Part shown: positions 29,054 to 38,224 of the stretch, piece after piece
How positions within the stretch are numbered: the first letter of the stretch is position 1
Layout of the letters: every line of letters begins with the position of its first letter
Assembly: GCF_900102015.1 (NCBI RefSeq)
Contig: NZ_FNAT01000007.1
Coordinates: forward strand, 124,001 to 188,000
Length of the DNA: 64,000 nt
Direction: 5' to 3'
DNA from: Limimaricola pyoseonensis
GTDB lineage: Bacteria > Pseudomonadota > Alphaproteobacteria > Rhodobacterales > Rhodobacteraceae
Notes under the pieces: model-generated
Database searches by the model: none
Seen by the model: the letters and a program-made list of their open reading frames with translations, nothing else
What the model was told of the DNA's origin: nothing
Made by a program: the position numbers and the translations under genes

Positions 29054-30046
29054 ATGCGAAGATCTAGCCCGGTCGCGGTTCTTATTGCTTTGGCTACGAC
29101 GACCCTTGCCGCCTGTAGTGGCGGAGGTTCAAACACCCTGCCGGACACGTCTCTAGTCGACCCTACTCCTGAACCTGCTTATGAGCCGATCCCAGATCTG
29201 CGGTCTGCGCACTATCAGGAATCTCTGGGTCTGGTGGCTGACCAGCCTGCTCAGGTCACTAGCGTATCGGCAATTGATGCCAATGGCGCGAGCCAGCGCG
29301 TGGGAAGCGTTTCCCTAGTGACTGGGTCCGACCGGGATGGCGCGAAATACGCGACTGATACGGTCGAACTCGCCGTGTCCTGGGACGGCTCCGATGACAC
29401 GGATTACATCCAGGTGCCGGTTGGCGACGAGTTCTTCAAGAATGGATCCACCACGGTGGTGGAAGATCAGGATCAATACGGCAACCGCATCCTGATCGTC
29501 GAGAACGAGTCCATGGGGCGGCGCCTGTATCTGCCTCCCGAGGGCTCCGATGTTTTCGTCGGCGCCCTGAGTTCGAACCACGACGAGAATTTCGTGACCC
29601 ATGCGATATTCGGCCGCGAAACACTGGCCGAAGAGATCGCGAACGTGAAGGACGGCTTCCGTTTCCAGGGGTGGGCCGAAGCTTCCGTCGTGGCGACCGA
29701 TGCCGATGGAGGTCCCGGTCGCTCGGGTACCTATCGCGGCGCTTCCGGCGGTCATGTGGATTTCGTCAACGGGGACTTCGGCCTTGCCGCGACGCTGAGG
29801 CAAAACCCGGAGAGCCGGGAGTCGTTCGGCGTGCAGGCGTGGGGCACGGTGACTGCCGATGGTGAGCTGATCGACACGGAGGCGGCCTTTATCAACGCCC
29901 GCCGTGACGGCGAACAGTTCGAAGGGGTCTTCGACGGCCAGGTGTACGGCCCCGAGGCGACCCATGTCGGGGGCACCTTCTCGGGCAACATCGACGATGA
30001 AATGGGGTCGGCCAGCATCGTTGGTCAGATGCTGCTCGGGCGTTAG
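29054..30046 (+). CDS. Lipoprotein with TbpB-like C-terminal barrel (copy A)
   Basis: The protein has 330 residues. The lipobox TLAAC places the lipidated cysteine at C21, followed by a GGGSNTLPDT linker. The C-terminal part (VFDGQVYGPEATHVGGTFSG) matches the signature of transferrin-binding-protein-B-like beta-barrels. It is a paralogue of the minus-strand gene at 30855-31820, sharing NTLPDT, MGRRxYxP, THAIFG/AHAVFG and GGTFSG. It is probably an outer-membrane lipoprotein, possibly surface-exposed through the barrel gene upstream. Ligand unknown. Confidence 0.75.
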   Translation: MRRSSPVAVLIALATTTLAACSGGGSNTLPDTSLVDPTPEPAYEPIPDLRSAHYQESLGLVADQPAQVTSVSAIDANGASQRVGSVSLVTGSDRDGAKYATDTVELAVSWDGSDDTDYIQVPVGDEFFKNGSTTVVEDQDQYGNRILIVENESMGRRLYLPPEGSDVFVGALSSNHDENFVTHAIFGRETLAEEIANVKDGFRFQGWAEASVVATDADGGPGRSGTYRGASGGHVDFVNGDFGLAATLRQNPESRESFGVQAWGTVTADGELIDTEAAFINARRDGEQFEGVFDGQVYGPEATHVGGTFSGNIDDEMGSASIVGQMLLGR

Positions 30047-30854
30047 CGCTGACCTGACAAGATCAGGTGGGCGGGATGAGAGTCTCGCCCGCTAAGGAGC
30101 CGCTCTTGCGCAAGTCTGGGTGTGTCAGATCATCAATGTCTCCAAAACAGAATGCGTTGAAAGCAAGGCCAGTATCCATTCTTCTTCCAAAGAAGGATGC
30201 AGACAGTGGACTCGTGGCCAAGGGTGTCTGTGAGCCTTTCTGGCGCTTCAGACGGCCTGCCATGACACGAGCACCCCGGCCCGAAGCGCGGCCACGTCGT
30301 AAGCGAATAGAGTGATGCCTACCACCTCGATCAGCTAGCTCACTATGTGCGCTCAAGTCCCGCGCTAGAGTTCACACCCGCCGGGCATTCCGACAGCACG
30401 CAACGTGCGTAGGGGCGGGATCACCAAGACGGGACGGTGGTCTCGCGCGCCGCACTTTAGTCGAAGGTGTGGGGAGCGATCAGATGCAGGCGCAGTGTTT
30501 GTCCCAGTTTGTTCTTCGCCAGAGCCTGACCGATTGTAGCAATTTCCGACATGGTCGTCCCCCTATGTGGATTGTTGCAAACCCACCTTTGCGCACCGAT
30601 GCCGTCGGGGGGCGGTCACATCATCAACGCCTATTGCATTGACCCCGTTGCAGCGATCGAACATGCAATGATCTAAAGCAGGGGTGGGGCTTTTATTAAG
30701 TTGGGCGGCAACGGTGCTTAGAAATATCGAGCCGTCCAGCTCCTTGACCAGCTGGTTTTCGGTTTTTACTCGCATCTCCTACGTAGTAGTTGGAGTGCCG
30801 CCTTTATTTGCTGGGCCAGTTGTGCCGACTGACCCAGCTGCTAGCTAAGACATC
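30047..30854. other. Gene-poor interval between the two lipoproteins
   Basis: There is no strong gene. A 31-codon minus-strand frame at 30457-30552 (MSEIATIGQALAKNKLGQTL) follows a GGGGGACG ribosome site. Its start resembles the first residues of IS110-type transposases, so it is probably a transposase relic. The rest holds nothing I can support. Confidence 0.35.
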
Positions 30855-31820
30855 TTAGCGCGACATAATCATTTGGCCGGCGATGTTGGTCGAGCCCGTG
30901 CCGCCGGAGAAGGTGCCGCCGATGTCGTCGGCATTCGAACCGAAGAGCTGGCCCTCGAATGCTCCATCGACCCGGCCGCCATCAGCCAGCAGGCCGTTTG
31001 CGATCATCAGGCCTTCCATCTCGCCGCCATCGGACATCATGCCGTTCGAGGTAACGCTGATCTCGTTGTCGGCGTCGCTGCGCAAGCTGGCACTCACCGA
31101 GAAGGAGCCGGTCTCGAAGTCGATCGTGCCCTGCGAGGTGCCGCGATAGTTGCTCTCGACCGAGCCGCCGAGCACAGAGGCTTCCGACAGTCCGCTGAAG
31201 CTGGCCGTGCCGGTCTGCCGGGCGACGTCGGCCATCTCGGTCTCGATGCCGAATACGGCATGCGCGACCATGTCGTCATCGTCGTAGCTGGTCGAGAAGG
31301 CACCCATCCGCATGGGCGATCCGTCGGCGGGGATGTAGAAACGCCGCCCCATGAACTCGTGCTCGGCGATCAGCATCCGTTTCCCGTCGCCGAGAATGGC
31401 TTCACCGACGATGGTAATGCCTTCCGCGACGAACTCTTCCCCGATGGCAGCGTGGAGATAGGCCTCGGCACGGTCAATGAAGGAGTCGTCCTTGGGATCC
31501 ACGGCCAGCTCGGCGACATCGACGTCGTACATGTAGCCATGATCGCGAGAGCCGGCCGGAACCAGAGCGATGCTGCCGGTACGCTGTTCCGGGCCATCCC
31601 GATCCGAGATCACGGCGAGGCTCGAGACCTCGGTGCTCTGGTTGTAGCTCATGCCGACCGTGGTCTCATAGTGCGGGTCGCTCATGCCCGGAATCGAGGT
31701 GTTGTTGGGCACGTCGGGAGCACCGGGCGTGTCGGGCAAAGTGTTGGGTTGACCCGAGCTGCCGCCGCAGGCCGCCAGTGCGGTGAGCGCGATAAGGGCG
31801 ATGGAGTAATTTTGGCGCAT
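30855..31820 (-). CDS. Lipoprotein with TbpB-like C-terminal barrel (copy B)
   Basis: The protein has 321 residues. Lipobox LAAC gives lipidated C18, then GGSSGQPNTLPDT. The C-terminal VDGAFEGQLFG and DIGGTFSG parallel the TbpB-like signature. It is a paralogue of 29054-30046 in the opposite orientation (convergent), so the pair is not one operon. Start 31820 is preferred over the upstream ATG at 31871 because the signal peptide then begins normally. It is acidic and probably outer-membrane anchored. Confidence 0.75.
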   Translation of the reverse strand: MRQNYSIALIALTALAACGGSSGQPNTLPDTPGAPDVPNNTSIPGMSDPHYETTVGMSYNQSTEVSSLAVISDRDGPEQRTGSIALVPAGSRDHGYMYDVDVAELAVDPKDDSFIDRAEAYLHAAIGEEFVAEGITIVGEAILGDGKRMLIAEHEFMGRRFYIPADGSPMRMGAFSTSYDDDDMVAHAVFGIETEMADVARQTGTASFSGLSEASVLGGSVESNYRGTSQGTIDFETGSFSVSASLRSDADNEISVTSNGMMSDGGEMEGLMIANGLLADGGRVDGAFEGQLFGSNADDIGGTFSGGTGSTNIAGQMIMSR

Positions 31821-32220
31821 TTTTTTTATCTTCGGAGCCTTCCTATCATTCGTGCCCTCGAGATCGTTCAAATCACGGGGTCAAAGCTGGGCGCCACATA
31901 TTGCGGTCCCCTAAAAGTGCATAAGGCCCCTTCTAGGCCACGAGCTGATACAACTCAGGCGGTTTTAACAGGATTGCTATACGTCATGGCAAGCGCTTAA
32001 AGGCGGGCTCTTGTCAGGCTACTCCGCTTCGATCTGTCCATCATGTGTGGCGCTTATTACGTGGGCGCCTAGATCTTGTAATGCGGGCGCTCAGAAAGAC
32101 AAGATAAGGCCGATGCCACTGGTGTGCTGGCACGTGACTCCGCGGCGCTGGTGACGTGCAGGGCGTGCTCTCGGCGCAGTAGCGCGGGTCCGGGGCTACA
32201 TCCCCGGTTCATGACGGTTA

Positions 32221-32370
32221 CAAGGTTGTGCGTTTCCGCACGCTTTCACGTAGGGGTGGCCTCATGTGAGGCCCTTGATTTTTCTAGGACTTCATGCCCT
32301 GACTGTCGCGCAACCCCAGGGCGAATGAGGTGCATGTGGCTGGCAGCGCGTTAACACCTTTGCAGTTCCC
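32221..32370 (+). repeat. Copy of the upstream region of the 49138 gene
   Basis: This stretch aligns with 49023-49172 in the same orientation. Shared blocks are CAAGGTTGTGCGTT, CCTTGATTTTTCTAGGACTT, TGCCCTGACTG and ATGAGGTGCAT. It includes the start region of the downstream gene. Confidence 0.7.
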
Positions 32371-32404
32371 AATGCGGTTTGTGCGCGGAACCGGCAGGCC
32401 ATGA
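32336..32404 (+). pseudogene. Truncated 5' end of the replication-like gene
   Basis: From a GTG at 32336 the frame reads MAGSALTPLQFPMRFV, matching MAGGTSTYLQFPLHFA at the start of the gene at 49138. It diverges after about 15 codons and stops at 32404. The body of the gene is missing. Confidence 0.6.
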
Positions 32405-32696
32405 GCAGCTGAGTTAAGCCAAGGAATCGGACATTGTCCGTTCCAAAACGTCCGCCCCGTCTTGTGCGAGGCGAGCGGCCGAACAGGGCCTGTCTCTTCG
32501 ATACGAACGCCGTGACATGTCGCGTCTCCACCGTGGCGGCGCGCCTCATTCGATTTCTCGCCGCGCCTGGTGATCGACCAGAGGCGAACGCAACGCCGCA
32601 TGGCAACTCTGCTGGGCTGCCCCTCCGGTTGTCTCGATCGCCGGTGTTTCCAAGAATGGCGGCTTCGCGCCTCTTGCCAAGCGCGAAGCCGTCCTT

Positions 32697-32921
32697 TCAG
32701 TACCGGACGAGAGTGCCGTGCCGGTCGATATGGATTGTCGGCCCCGCGTTGGAAATCATGCCGATATCAGCCTGAATCCTGCCGGGGAGGTCGTCGACGC
32801 CTTGCCTCGCGTGGCTGTCGGTCGTGATGCGGAGCAGATCCATGATCGGAGATTTCGACCGTTGCAAGACATGGGCAAATGCGAGCCGAGCGGGTGATAT
32901 GGTCTTGGCGAAAAGTATCAT
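32697..32921 (-). CDS. Small protein downstream of the sulfotransferase
   Basis: The protein has 74 residues (MILFAKTISPARLAFAHVLQ then TIHIDRHGTLVRY), with no domain I recognise. It has a good ribosome site (GAGGAGAG, 7 bases before the ATG) and begins 13 bases after the preceding frame ends, so it is probably the last gene of the sulfotransferase transcript. It could be a small regulator or peptide precursor; nothing in the sequence decides this. Confidence 0.5.
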   Translation of the reverse strand: MILFAKTISPARLAFAHVLQRSKSPIMDLLRITTDSHARQGVDDLPGRIQADIGMISNAGPTIHIDRHGTLVRY

Positions 32922-32934
32922 GGCTACGCTCTCC

Positions 32935-33129
32935 TCAAACGGTTGGGGGTAAGTCGTGGTCGCGCCCCGTCGAGATGGGCCGGGGCAGCGGCAGATCCGC
33001 CAGCTCCCGGGGTCCTAGATCCTTCAGCGCGGGGTGATCGAGCGGTTCCGGTGGCAGGTCCGCGATGCGTTCGGACCGGGCGACCATCGAGATACGAAGG
33101 TGTGAAAGGCGGATGCGTCGAGAATTCAT
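32935..33129 (-). CDS. Possible separate small gene in frame with sulfotransferase tail
   Basis: There are 64 codons (MNSRRIRLSHLRISMVARSE then a Pro/Asp-rich part), in frame with the long sulfotransferase frame. Its own ribosome site CGGAG lies about 9 bases before the ATG, and the residues are unrelated to any sulfotransferase. It may therefore be an independent small protein rather than a C-terminal extension. Confidence 0.4.
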   Translation of the reverse strand: MNSRRIRLSHLRISMVARSERIADLPPEPLDHPALKDLGPRELADLPLPRPISTGRDHDLPPTV

Positions 33130-34311
33130 AGTTATGCTCCGTTGATCTGGGACATCCATGGCCGGGGTCCCGAAGCGGGTGGGCATTCTCCGGTCACCCG
33201 CCCGGGCACCGGGTGAATTTCCCTGCCCATCAAAGCCGTCGCCGTTTCGCGCAGCGGGGCGGCGGTCGAAGGGGGGGGCCGCAAATCGTGGTCTCCGTGT
33301 CAGGCCTGCCAGGCGCGGCAGTGCATCACCGGGCGTCTCGATCCCGTCGTGACCTGCCATGGCCGGTGGTCCCTCGTGGTGTGAGGATCGGGCGGTGCGG
33401 GCGTTCAGCCCGTGCGCGCCCTGGGCGAGCCAGCGGGCGCAGCTCCGGCCGAGTTCGGTCAGCGCGCGCCGCTCGTAGCGGGCGCAGTCCTCGGCGATCA
33501 GTGCGTCGTGCCAGCGACCGTTGGTGCCCTTGTGAATGAAGTCGCCGGCCCCGCCGTCCCAGCAGATGCCGCTGAGCGGCGCGGCGCGGTCGGCATGGCT
33601 CTTCATCCAGGCGAAGCTCGAATGCTCCAGTACGCGCTGCATCGTCACGTCGTCGACCCGGATGTCGAGGAACCGGGCGATCCGGTCGACCTCGCCGGGC
33701 AGGTCCGCCTTTAGATCGGCGTAGTGCAGCAGCAGCACGTTCGGCAGGTCGCGGATCGCCCACCAGCTGCGGATGTTCTCCCAGTAAGGCCAGAAGGGGT
33801 GACCGTCACCGTCGAGCCAGTCGAGGAAATAGGCGCGCGGATCGGGGCGGGGCAGGCCGATCGGCGGGCCGAACCGGCCCGGCGTGTCGTTAAGCAGCTG
33901 GTACCACAACGCGTTGGCGCGGCTGTGATGGTTGTGCAGCGACCAGGCCACGTCGCGGCCGTCGCGCGCGATGTAGATGTATTTAGCCTTGGGCGAGACG
34001 ACGAGCGCGTCCACCGGCAGGTGGGTCTTGACGAAGCGGCGATGCGTCTGTGCCGCCAGCAGGCCGAGCTTGGCCGACTTCTCGGGCACGCGCAGGTCGA
34101 GCCAGGGCGACAGATCGGCGACCCGGATCGCGGGGTCGCCGCCGAACACCAGCTGGCCGACGATCTGCTGCGTCCATGTGGTGCCCGACTTGGCGTAGGA
34201 GGCGATGACGATATCGCCCTCGCGGAACGTGAACTCGTCCCAGACGGTCGAGTCGAAATGGTGATTGCGGATGTCGCGGGTCTTGCGGGGCCAGGCGAAG
34301 CGAGCGGCCAT
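32935..34311 (-). CDS. Sulfotransferase with anomalous C-terminal extension
   Basis: The N-terminal 300 residues are a cytosolic-type sulfotransferase (Sulfotransfer_1), using PAPS as sulfate donor. SYAKSGTTWTQQI is the 5'-phosphosulfate loop, THLPVD includes the catalytic His, YIYIARDGRDVAWS is the 3'-phosphate site and KGTNGRW is the C-terminal PAPS loop. The normal end would be near WLAQGA (residue about 303). The open frame continues another 155 residues of unrelated Arg/Pro-rich sequence into a possible small gene. A TGA lies one base out of frame at about 33409, so a one-base indel is plausible. Acceptor substrate unknown. It is divergent from the split-barrel genes. Confidence 0.8.
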   Translation of the reverse strand: MAARFAWPRKTRDIRNHHFDSTVWDEFTFREGDIVIASYAKSGTTWTQQIVGQLVFGGDPAIRVADLSPWLDLRVPEKSAKLGLLAAQTHRRFVKTHLPVDALVVSPKAKYIYIARDGRDVAWSLHNHHSRANALWYQLLNDTPGRFGPPIGLPRPDPRAYFLDWLDGDGHPFWPYWENIRSWWAIRDLPNVLLLHYADLKADLPGEVDRIARFLDIRVDDVTMQRVLEHSSFAWMKSHADRAAPLSGICWDGGAGDFIHKGTNGRWHDALIAEDCARYERRALTELGRSCARWLAQGAHGLNARTARSSHHEGPPAMAGHDGIETPGDALPRLAGLTRRPRFAAPPFDRRPAARNGDGFDGQGNSPGARAGDRRMPTRFGTPAMDVPDQRSITMNSRRIRLSHLRISMVARSERIADLPPEPLDHPALKDLGPRELADLPLPRPISTGRDHDLPPTV

Positions 34312-34588
34312 CTTCGGTCCTTTCGGCAGGTCCCGCGCAACCGGGCAGCCGGGGCGCGGGGGCAGGGAGCGGAACCGGCGGACGACGCCCGACCAGTAGC
34401 CTCAGTCCTACGCCCGGACCCGGGCTCACGGCAGTTCAGTGGTGGCTCGGAGAACCTTGAAAGATTGCTCAGAAGCGGATGCTCGGAGGGCCGCCCGAGG
34501 GCCAAATGCAGGCTCGCAGTGCGGTTATGATTCCGGTAAGATTTGCGCGACCGTCTTGCCCCCCAGAGGTCTTGCCGCGAGTCGCGTC

Positions 34589-35122
34589 ATGCCGAGCGCC
34601 GGAGCCCCCGCAGACCCCATCGCCGCCGAACCCGGACTGCTGCCCGAGGCGCAGGCCTTGGTCGAAGCCTTCTGCCAGCACGGCGCAAGCATCATTCTCG
34701 GCGTGACCGGCCTGTTGGACCGCCCGCTCGCCGGCGTGGCGCTGGGCTGCACGGTGATCGGGCCGGAGCGGGTCCGAGTGCTGCTGTCGCGGCCCTCGAA
34801 CTCGGAACTGCTACTCGGGCTAATGCGCGACAGCCGGATCGCCCTGACCGTTTCCGAGGTGCCGACGCATCGCTCGATCCAGATCAAGGGCGACGGCGCA
34901 GTGCTGCTCGCGGCGCAGCCCGAGGACCTGCGCGTCGCCACGCGCCAGCTCCGCGCCTTTCGCGACCAACTGATCGACGCCGAATACGGCGAGGCCTTCG
35001 CCACGGCCTATTGCAGCTTCGACCCGACCGAGGCGGTGGCGGTGGAGTTCGTACCCTGCGCGGCCTTCACCCAGACCCCCGGCCCGAAGGCCGGCGAGCG
35101 GCTGGAGGAGGCCGCGCGGTGA
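34589..35122 (+). CDS. Split-barrel (PPOX-like) flavin/heme-binding protein
   Basis: The protein has 177 residues. ASIILGVTGLLDRPLAGVALGCTVIG and the strands after it match the pyridoxamine-5'-phosphate-oxidase-like split barrel (only fragments are diagnostic). Such proteins bind FMN, F420 or heme; the true enzyme cannot be assigned. It is coupled to the next gene by a GTGA overlap. ATG 34589 is the most likely start; there is no strong ribosome site. Confidence 0.65.
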   Translation: MPSAGAPADPIAAEPGLLPEAQALVEAFCQHGASIILGVTGLLDRPLAGVALGCTVIGPERVRVLLSRPSNSELLLGLMRDSRIALTVSEVPTHRSIQIKGDGAVLLAAQPEDLRVATRQLRAFRDQLIDAEYGEAFATAYCSFDPTEAVAVEFVPCAAFTQTPGPKAGERLEEAAR

Positions 35123-36438
35123 CCACGCTCGACCAGATCCGCAACTGCCTCGAAGGGGTGGTTCCCGCCTTCCTCGCCACCGCCGACGGTGAGGGAACGC
35201 CAAACGTCTCCGAGATCTCACAGGTCCACTACGTCGATCCCGGCCATGTCGCGCTGTCCTACCAGTTCTTCAACAAGACCCGCCGCAACGTGCTCGCGAC
35301 CAGGGCCGCCTCGGTGATCGTCATCGATCCCGACAGCAATGCCCAGTACCGGCTCGACCTCGACTACGAGGAGACCCGGACCAGCGGCCCGCTGTTCGAG
35401 GCGATGCGCGCCAAGCTCGCCGGGATCGCCTCGCACAGCCGCATGGAAGCGGTCTTCCGGCTGCTCGGCTCGGACATCTACGAGGTCCGCGCCATCGAGC
35501 CCCTGCCGTCGCGCCGGCTCGAGGTGGTGCGGCCCTGCAATCCGCTCAGCGCCGCGCGGCGGGCCGCGGCGGAGCTCGCGACGGCGGACGAGGCCGGGCC
35601 GCTGCTCGACCGGTTCCTCAAGGCGCTCGAGCGGCAGATGGGGATCGGCCATTCCATGGTGCTGATGCTCGACCCTTCCGCCGGGCGGCTCTTCACTGTC
35701 GCATCGCATGGCTACCCGACGACCGGGATCGGCTTCGAGGTCGTTCTCGGGCAGGGCGTGATCGGGGTCGCCGCCGCGGAGGGCGTGCCGATCCGCATCG
35801 GCCATCTCGCCGCCGAATACAGCTATGGTGAGGCGGTGCGCTCGGCCGCTGGGCTTGACGAGGATGCGGTGCCGCTCGCGTCGATCCCCTATCCGGGCCT
35901 CGAGGCCCCGCTCAGCCAGATCGCGCTGCCTCTCAGGCCGATGGGCGAGACGGTCGGCGTGCTCTTCGCTGAGTCGCCGCAGCGCAACCGGTTCGGCTAT
36001 GACGACGAGGACGCGCTACAACTGGTGGCGCAGAGCCTTGGCATGCGGCTGCTGCTGGAACGGCATGATGCGCAGGAGGCGGCCGCGCCGTGCCCGACGG
36101 AGATCACGGAATGCACGGGGCCGCTGCGGCTGCGCCATTACCGCTTCGATGACACGGTCTTCGTCGACGGGGCCTACCTCATCAAGGGCGTGGCCGGGGC
36201 GATCTTCTGGAAGCTGGCGACCGAGCACGCCACGACCGGGCGGACCGAGTTCTCCAACCGCGAGCTGCGGCTCGACGCCGCGCTGAAACTGCCGGCGCAT
36301 TTCGACAACCTGGAATCGCGACTGTTGCTGCTGCAGAGGCGTCTCGCCGAGCGCGGCGGCTGCATTCAGATCCAGCGGTCGGGCCGGGGCCGCTTCCGCT
36401 TCGACGTCGCCGGCACGCTGGCCCTAGAAGAGTTCTGA
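35119..36438 (+). CDS. PPOX-GAF-winged helix three-domain protein
   Basis: The protein has 439 residues. An N-terminal split barrel (about 1-140; PAFLATADGEGTPNVSEISQ) is followed by a GAF sensor domain (about 170-330; VLMLDPSAGRLFTVASHGYP, GVIGVAAAEG) and a C-terminal winged-helix-like domain (about 350-437; VFVDGAYLIKGVAGAIFWKL). It looks like a cofactor-linked redox sensor with a regulatory output, though DNA binding is inference. GTG start overlaps the upstream stop. The cytochrome genes follow after 135 bases. Confidence 0.75.
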   Translation: MTTLDQIRNCLEGVVPAFLATADGEGTPNVSEISQVHYVDPGHVALSYQFFNKTRRNVLATRAASVIVIDPDSNAQYRLDLDYEETRTSGPLFEAMRAKLAGIASHSRMEAVFRLLGSDIYEVRAIEPLPSRRLEVVRPCNPLSAARRAAAELATADEAGPLLDRFLKALERQMGIGHSMVLMLDPSAGRLFTVASHGYPTTGIGFEVVLGQGVIGVAAAEGVPIRIGHLAAEYSYGEAVRSAAGLDEDAVPLASIPYPGLEAPLSQIALPLRPMGETVGVLFAESPQRNRFGYDDEDALQLVAQSLGMRLLLERHDAQEAAAPCPTEITECTGPLRLRHYRFDDTVFVDGAYLIKGVAGAIFWKLATEHATTGRTEFSNRELRLDAALKLPAHFDNLESRLLLLQRRLAERGGCIQIQRSGRGRFRFDVAGTLALEEF

Positions 36439-36572
36439 GCGGGGTCGGGCAGCGTTAAGAAACATTTCAGATTTCCGGAGCAATCACTTCCGATGAGCGG
36501 ATGCGGGTTTCGGCGTATCTCGGGTCGAGACCGCCCGCAGCCGTCGCGCGGGCCGAACGGAGACCCGCACCG

Positions 36573-37667
36573 ATGTCCGCTCCATTCCTCGCAGGATCCC
36601 GCCGCGGCGGCGCGACGCTGGGCGCGGCGCTGGCCCTCTCGGCCATGCTCGCCGCGCTGGCCGAGCCGGTCCGGCCCTCCTTCGGCGAGGCCGTGCCGCC
36701 CGACCTGTTCGCGACCGGGCTCTATGCCGACCCCGCGACGCGCAGCGTCGACCCGGCGCATCTGGCCTTCTCGCCGCAATACCCGCTTTGGACCGACGGC
36801 GCGGCGAAGCGGCGCTGGATCTCGCTGCCGCCGGGCACGCGGATCAACGCCTCCGACCCCGACCGCTGGCTGTTTCCAGCGGGCACGCGGTTCTGGAAGG
36901 AGTTCGCCTTCGACGGCCAGCCGGTCGAGACCCGCTATATGGAGCATCTCGGCGAGGGGCGCTGGGTCTTCGCGGCCTATGAATGGAGCGCCGACGGGCA
37001 GGACGCGCCGCTCGCCCCCGAGCGCGGCCGGGCCGGGGCCTGGCCGCTTCAGGGCGGGCGCGCGCATGCGATCCCGGGCCGCTCGGACTGCCGGGTCTGC
37101 CACGGCAGCGGGCCGGCCCCGGTCCTTGGCTTCTCGGCGCTGCAGCTCTCGCCGGACCGCGACCCGGCGGCGCCGCATGCCGAGCCGTTGCCCGCGGGCG
37201 CGGTGGACCTCGCGGCGCTGGTGGAGCGCGGGCTGGTCGAGGGCGTTCCGGCGGGCCTCGCGCCGCGCATCCCGGCCGCGGACCCGGTCGAGCGCGCGGC
37301 GCTGGGTTATCTGCACGCAAATTGCGGACATTGCCACGACGATCGCGGCGCGCTCGCCGATCTTGGCTTCGACCTCGCCCATGGCTTGGACGACGCGACC
37401 CCCGCCGTGCGCGCCACCGCATTCGGCGTGACGCTGAAGGACCCGCCCGCCGGGCTGCCCGAGGGCGTCGGGCTGCGCATCGCGCCCGGTGCGCCCGAGG
37501 CCAGCGCGCTGCTGCACCGGGCGGGCTCGCGCGACCGGCTGCTGCAGATGCCGCCGCTCGGCACCGCTCTCGTCGACGAGGAGGCCCTCGCGCTGCTAGC
37601 GCGATGGATCGCCAACCAACCCCGCGCGGAGGACCCCGCGCCGCACATCGAAGGAGACCTCAGATGA
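36573..37667 (+). CDS. Diheme c-type cytochrome
   Basis: The protein has 364 residues with a signal or anchor sequence near the N-terminus (GAALALSAMLAALAEP). Two heme motifs CRVCH (about residue 174) and CGHCH (about 253) are present. GLYADPATRSVDP at the mature start resembles the SO2930-type diheme cytochromes. It is periplasmic and probably an electron carrier. ATG 36573 follows CGGAGACC. It overlaps the next cytochrome gene by four bases. Confidence 0.78.
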   Translation: MSAPFLAGSRRGGATLGAALALSAMLAALAEPVRPSFGEAVPPDLFATGLYADPATRSVDPAHLAFSPQYPLWTDGAAKRRWISLPPGTRINASDPDRWLFPAGTRFWKEFAFDGQPVETRYMEHLGEGRWVFAAYEWSADGQDAPLAPERGRAGAWPLQGGRAHAIPGRSDCRVCHGSGPAPVLGFSALQLSPDRDPAAPHAEPLPAGAVDLAALVERGLVEGVPAGLAPRIPAADPVERAALGYLHANCGHCHDDRGALADLGFDLAHGLDDATPAVRATAFGVTLKDPPAGLPEGVGLRIAPGAPEASALLHRAGSRDRLLQMPPLGTALVDEEALALLARWIANQPRAEDPAPHIEGDLR

Positions 37668-38224
37668 TGTTCCTCAAAGCCGTCGCCACAATGTTTCTCG
37701 GGCTCAGCTTCATCCTGCTTGTGGCGCTCACTAGCAACGGCCTCGTGGCTCAGCAGGTCGACCCGGTGGCCCGCGGCGAGTACCTCGTGAACACCTCGGG
37801 CTGCCATGACTGCCACACCCCCTGGGCTTTGGGGGCGAACGGGCCCGAGCCTGACATGAGCCGCGCGCTGTCGGGGCATCCGGCGGATCTGCAGGTCGAC
37901 GCGCAGCCCGAGCTGTCCGAGGCCTGGGTCTGGGCCGGTAACCCGACCAACACCGCCTATGCCGGGCCGTGGGGTGTCAGCTTCACCGCCAACCTGACCC
38001 CCGACCCGGAAACCGGGGTGCTGCGCGACATGAGCGAGGCGCAGTTCGTCGACACGATCCGCAATGGACGGCACAAGGGGCAGGGACGGCCGATCCTGCC
38101 GCCGATGCCCTGGCCGGCCTATCGCAACATGACGGACGAGGATCTGGGCGCCATCTACGCCTATCTCAAGCAAGTACCCTCGATCCGCAACGCCGTGCCC
38201 GAGCCCTTGGCCCCTGTCCAGTAG
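37664..38224 (+). CDS. Single-heme c-type cytochrome
   Basis: The protein has 186 residues. An N-terminal hydrophobic segment (LGLSFILLVALTSNGLVA) is followed by one CxxCH motif (CHDCH, about residue 47), and the C-terminal half carries LPPMPWPAYRNMTDEDLGAIYAYL, typical of class I cytochrome c. An AAGGAGACC ribosome site precedes ATG 37664. It is coupled to the diheme gene. Together they suggest a periplasmic electron-transfer step linked to the upstream sensor pair. Confidence 0.85.
   Translation: MMFLKAVATMFLGLSFILLVALTSNGLVAQQVDPVARGEYLVNTSGCHDCHTPWALGANGPEPDMSRALSGHPADLQVDAQPELSEAWVWAGNPTNTAYAGPWGVSFTANLTPDPETGVLRDMSEAQFVDTIRNGRHKGQGRPILPPMPWPAYRNMTDEDLGAIYAYLKQVPSIRNAVPEPLAPVQ

Larger units (their letters stand above)
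31821..32696. other. Gene-poor interval with a replication-gene relic
   Basis: Apart from the duplicated element at 32221-32404 (described separately), I see no supported gene here. The upstream region of the minus-strand lipoprotein occupies 31821-31990. Confidence 0.4.

Noticed and set aside
32697-33129. Sulfated-tyrosine peptide (RaxX-like) precursor
   Set aside because: The 64-codon product has no tyrosine and the 74-codon product has only one, as its last residue; no acidic tyrosine context exists.
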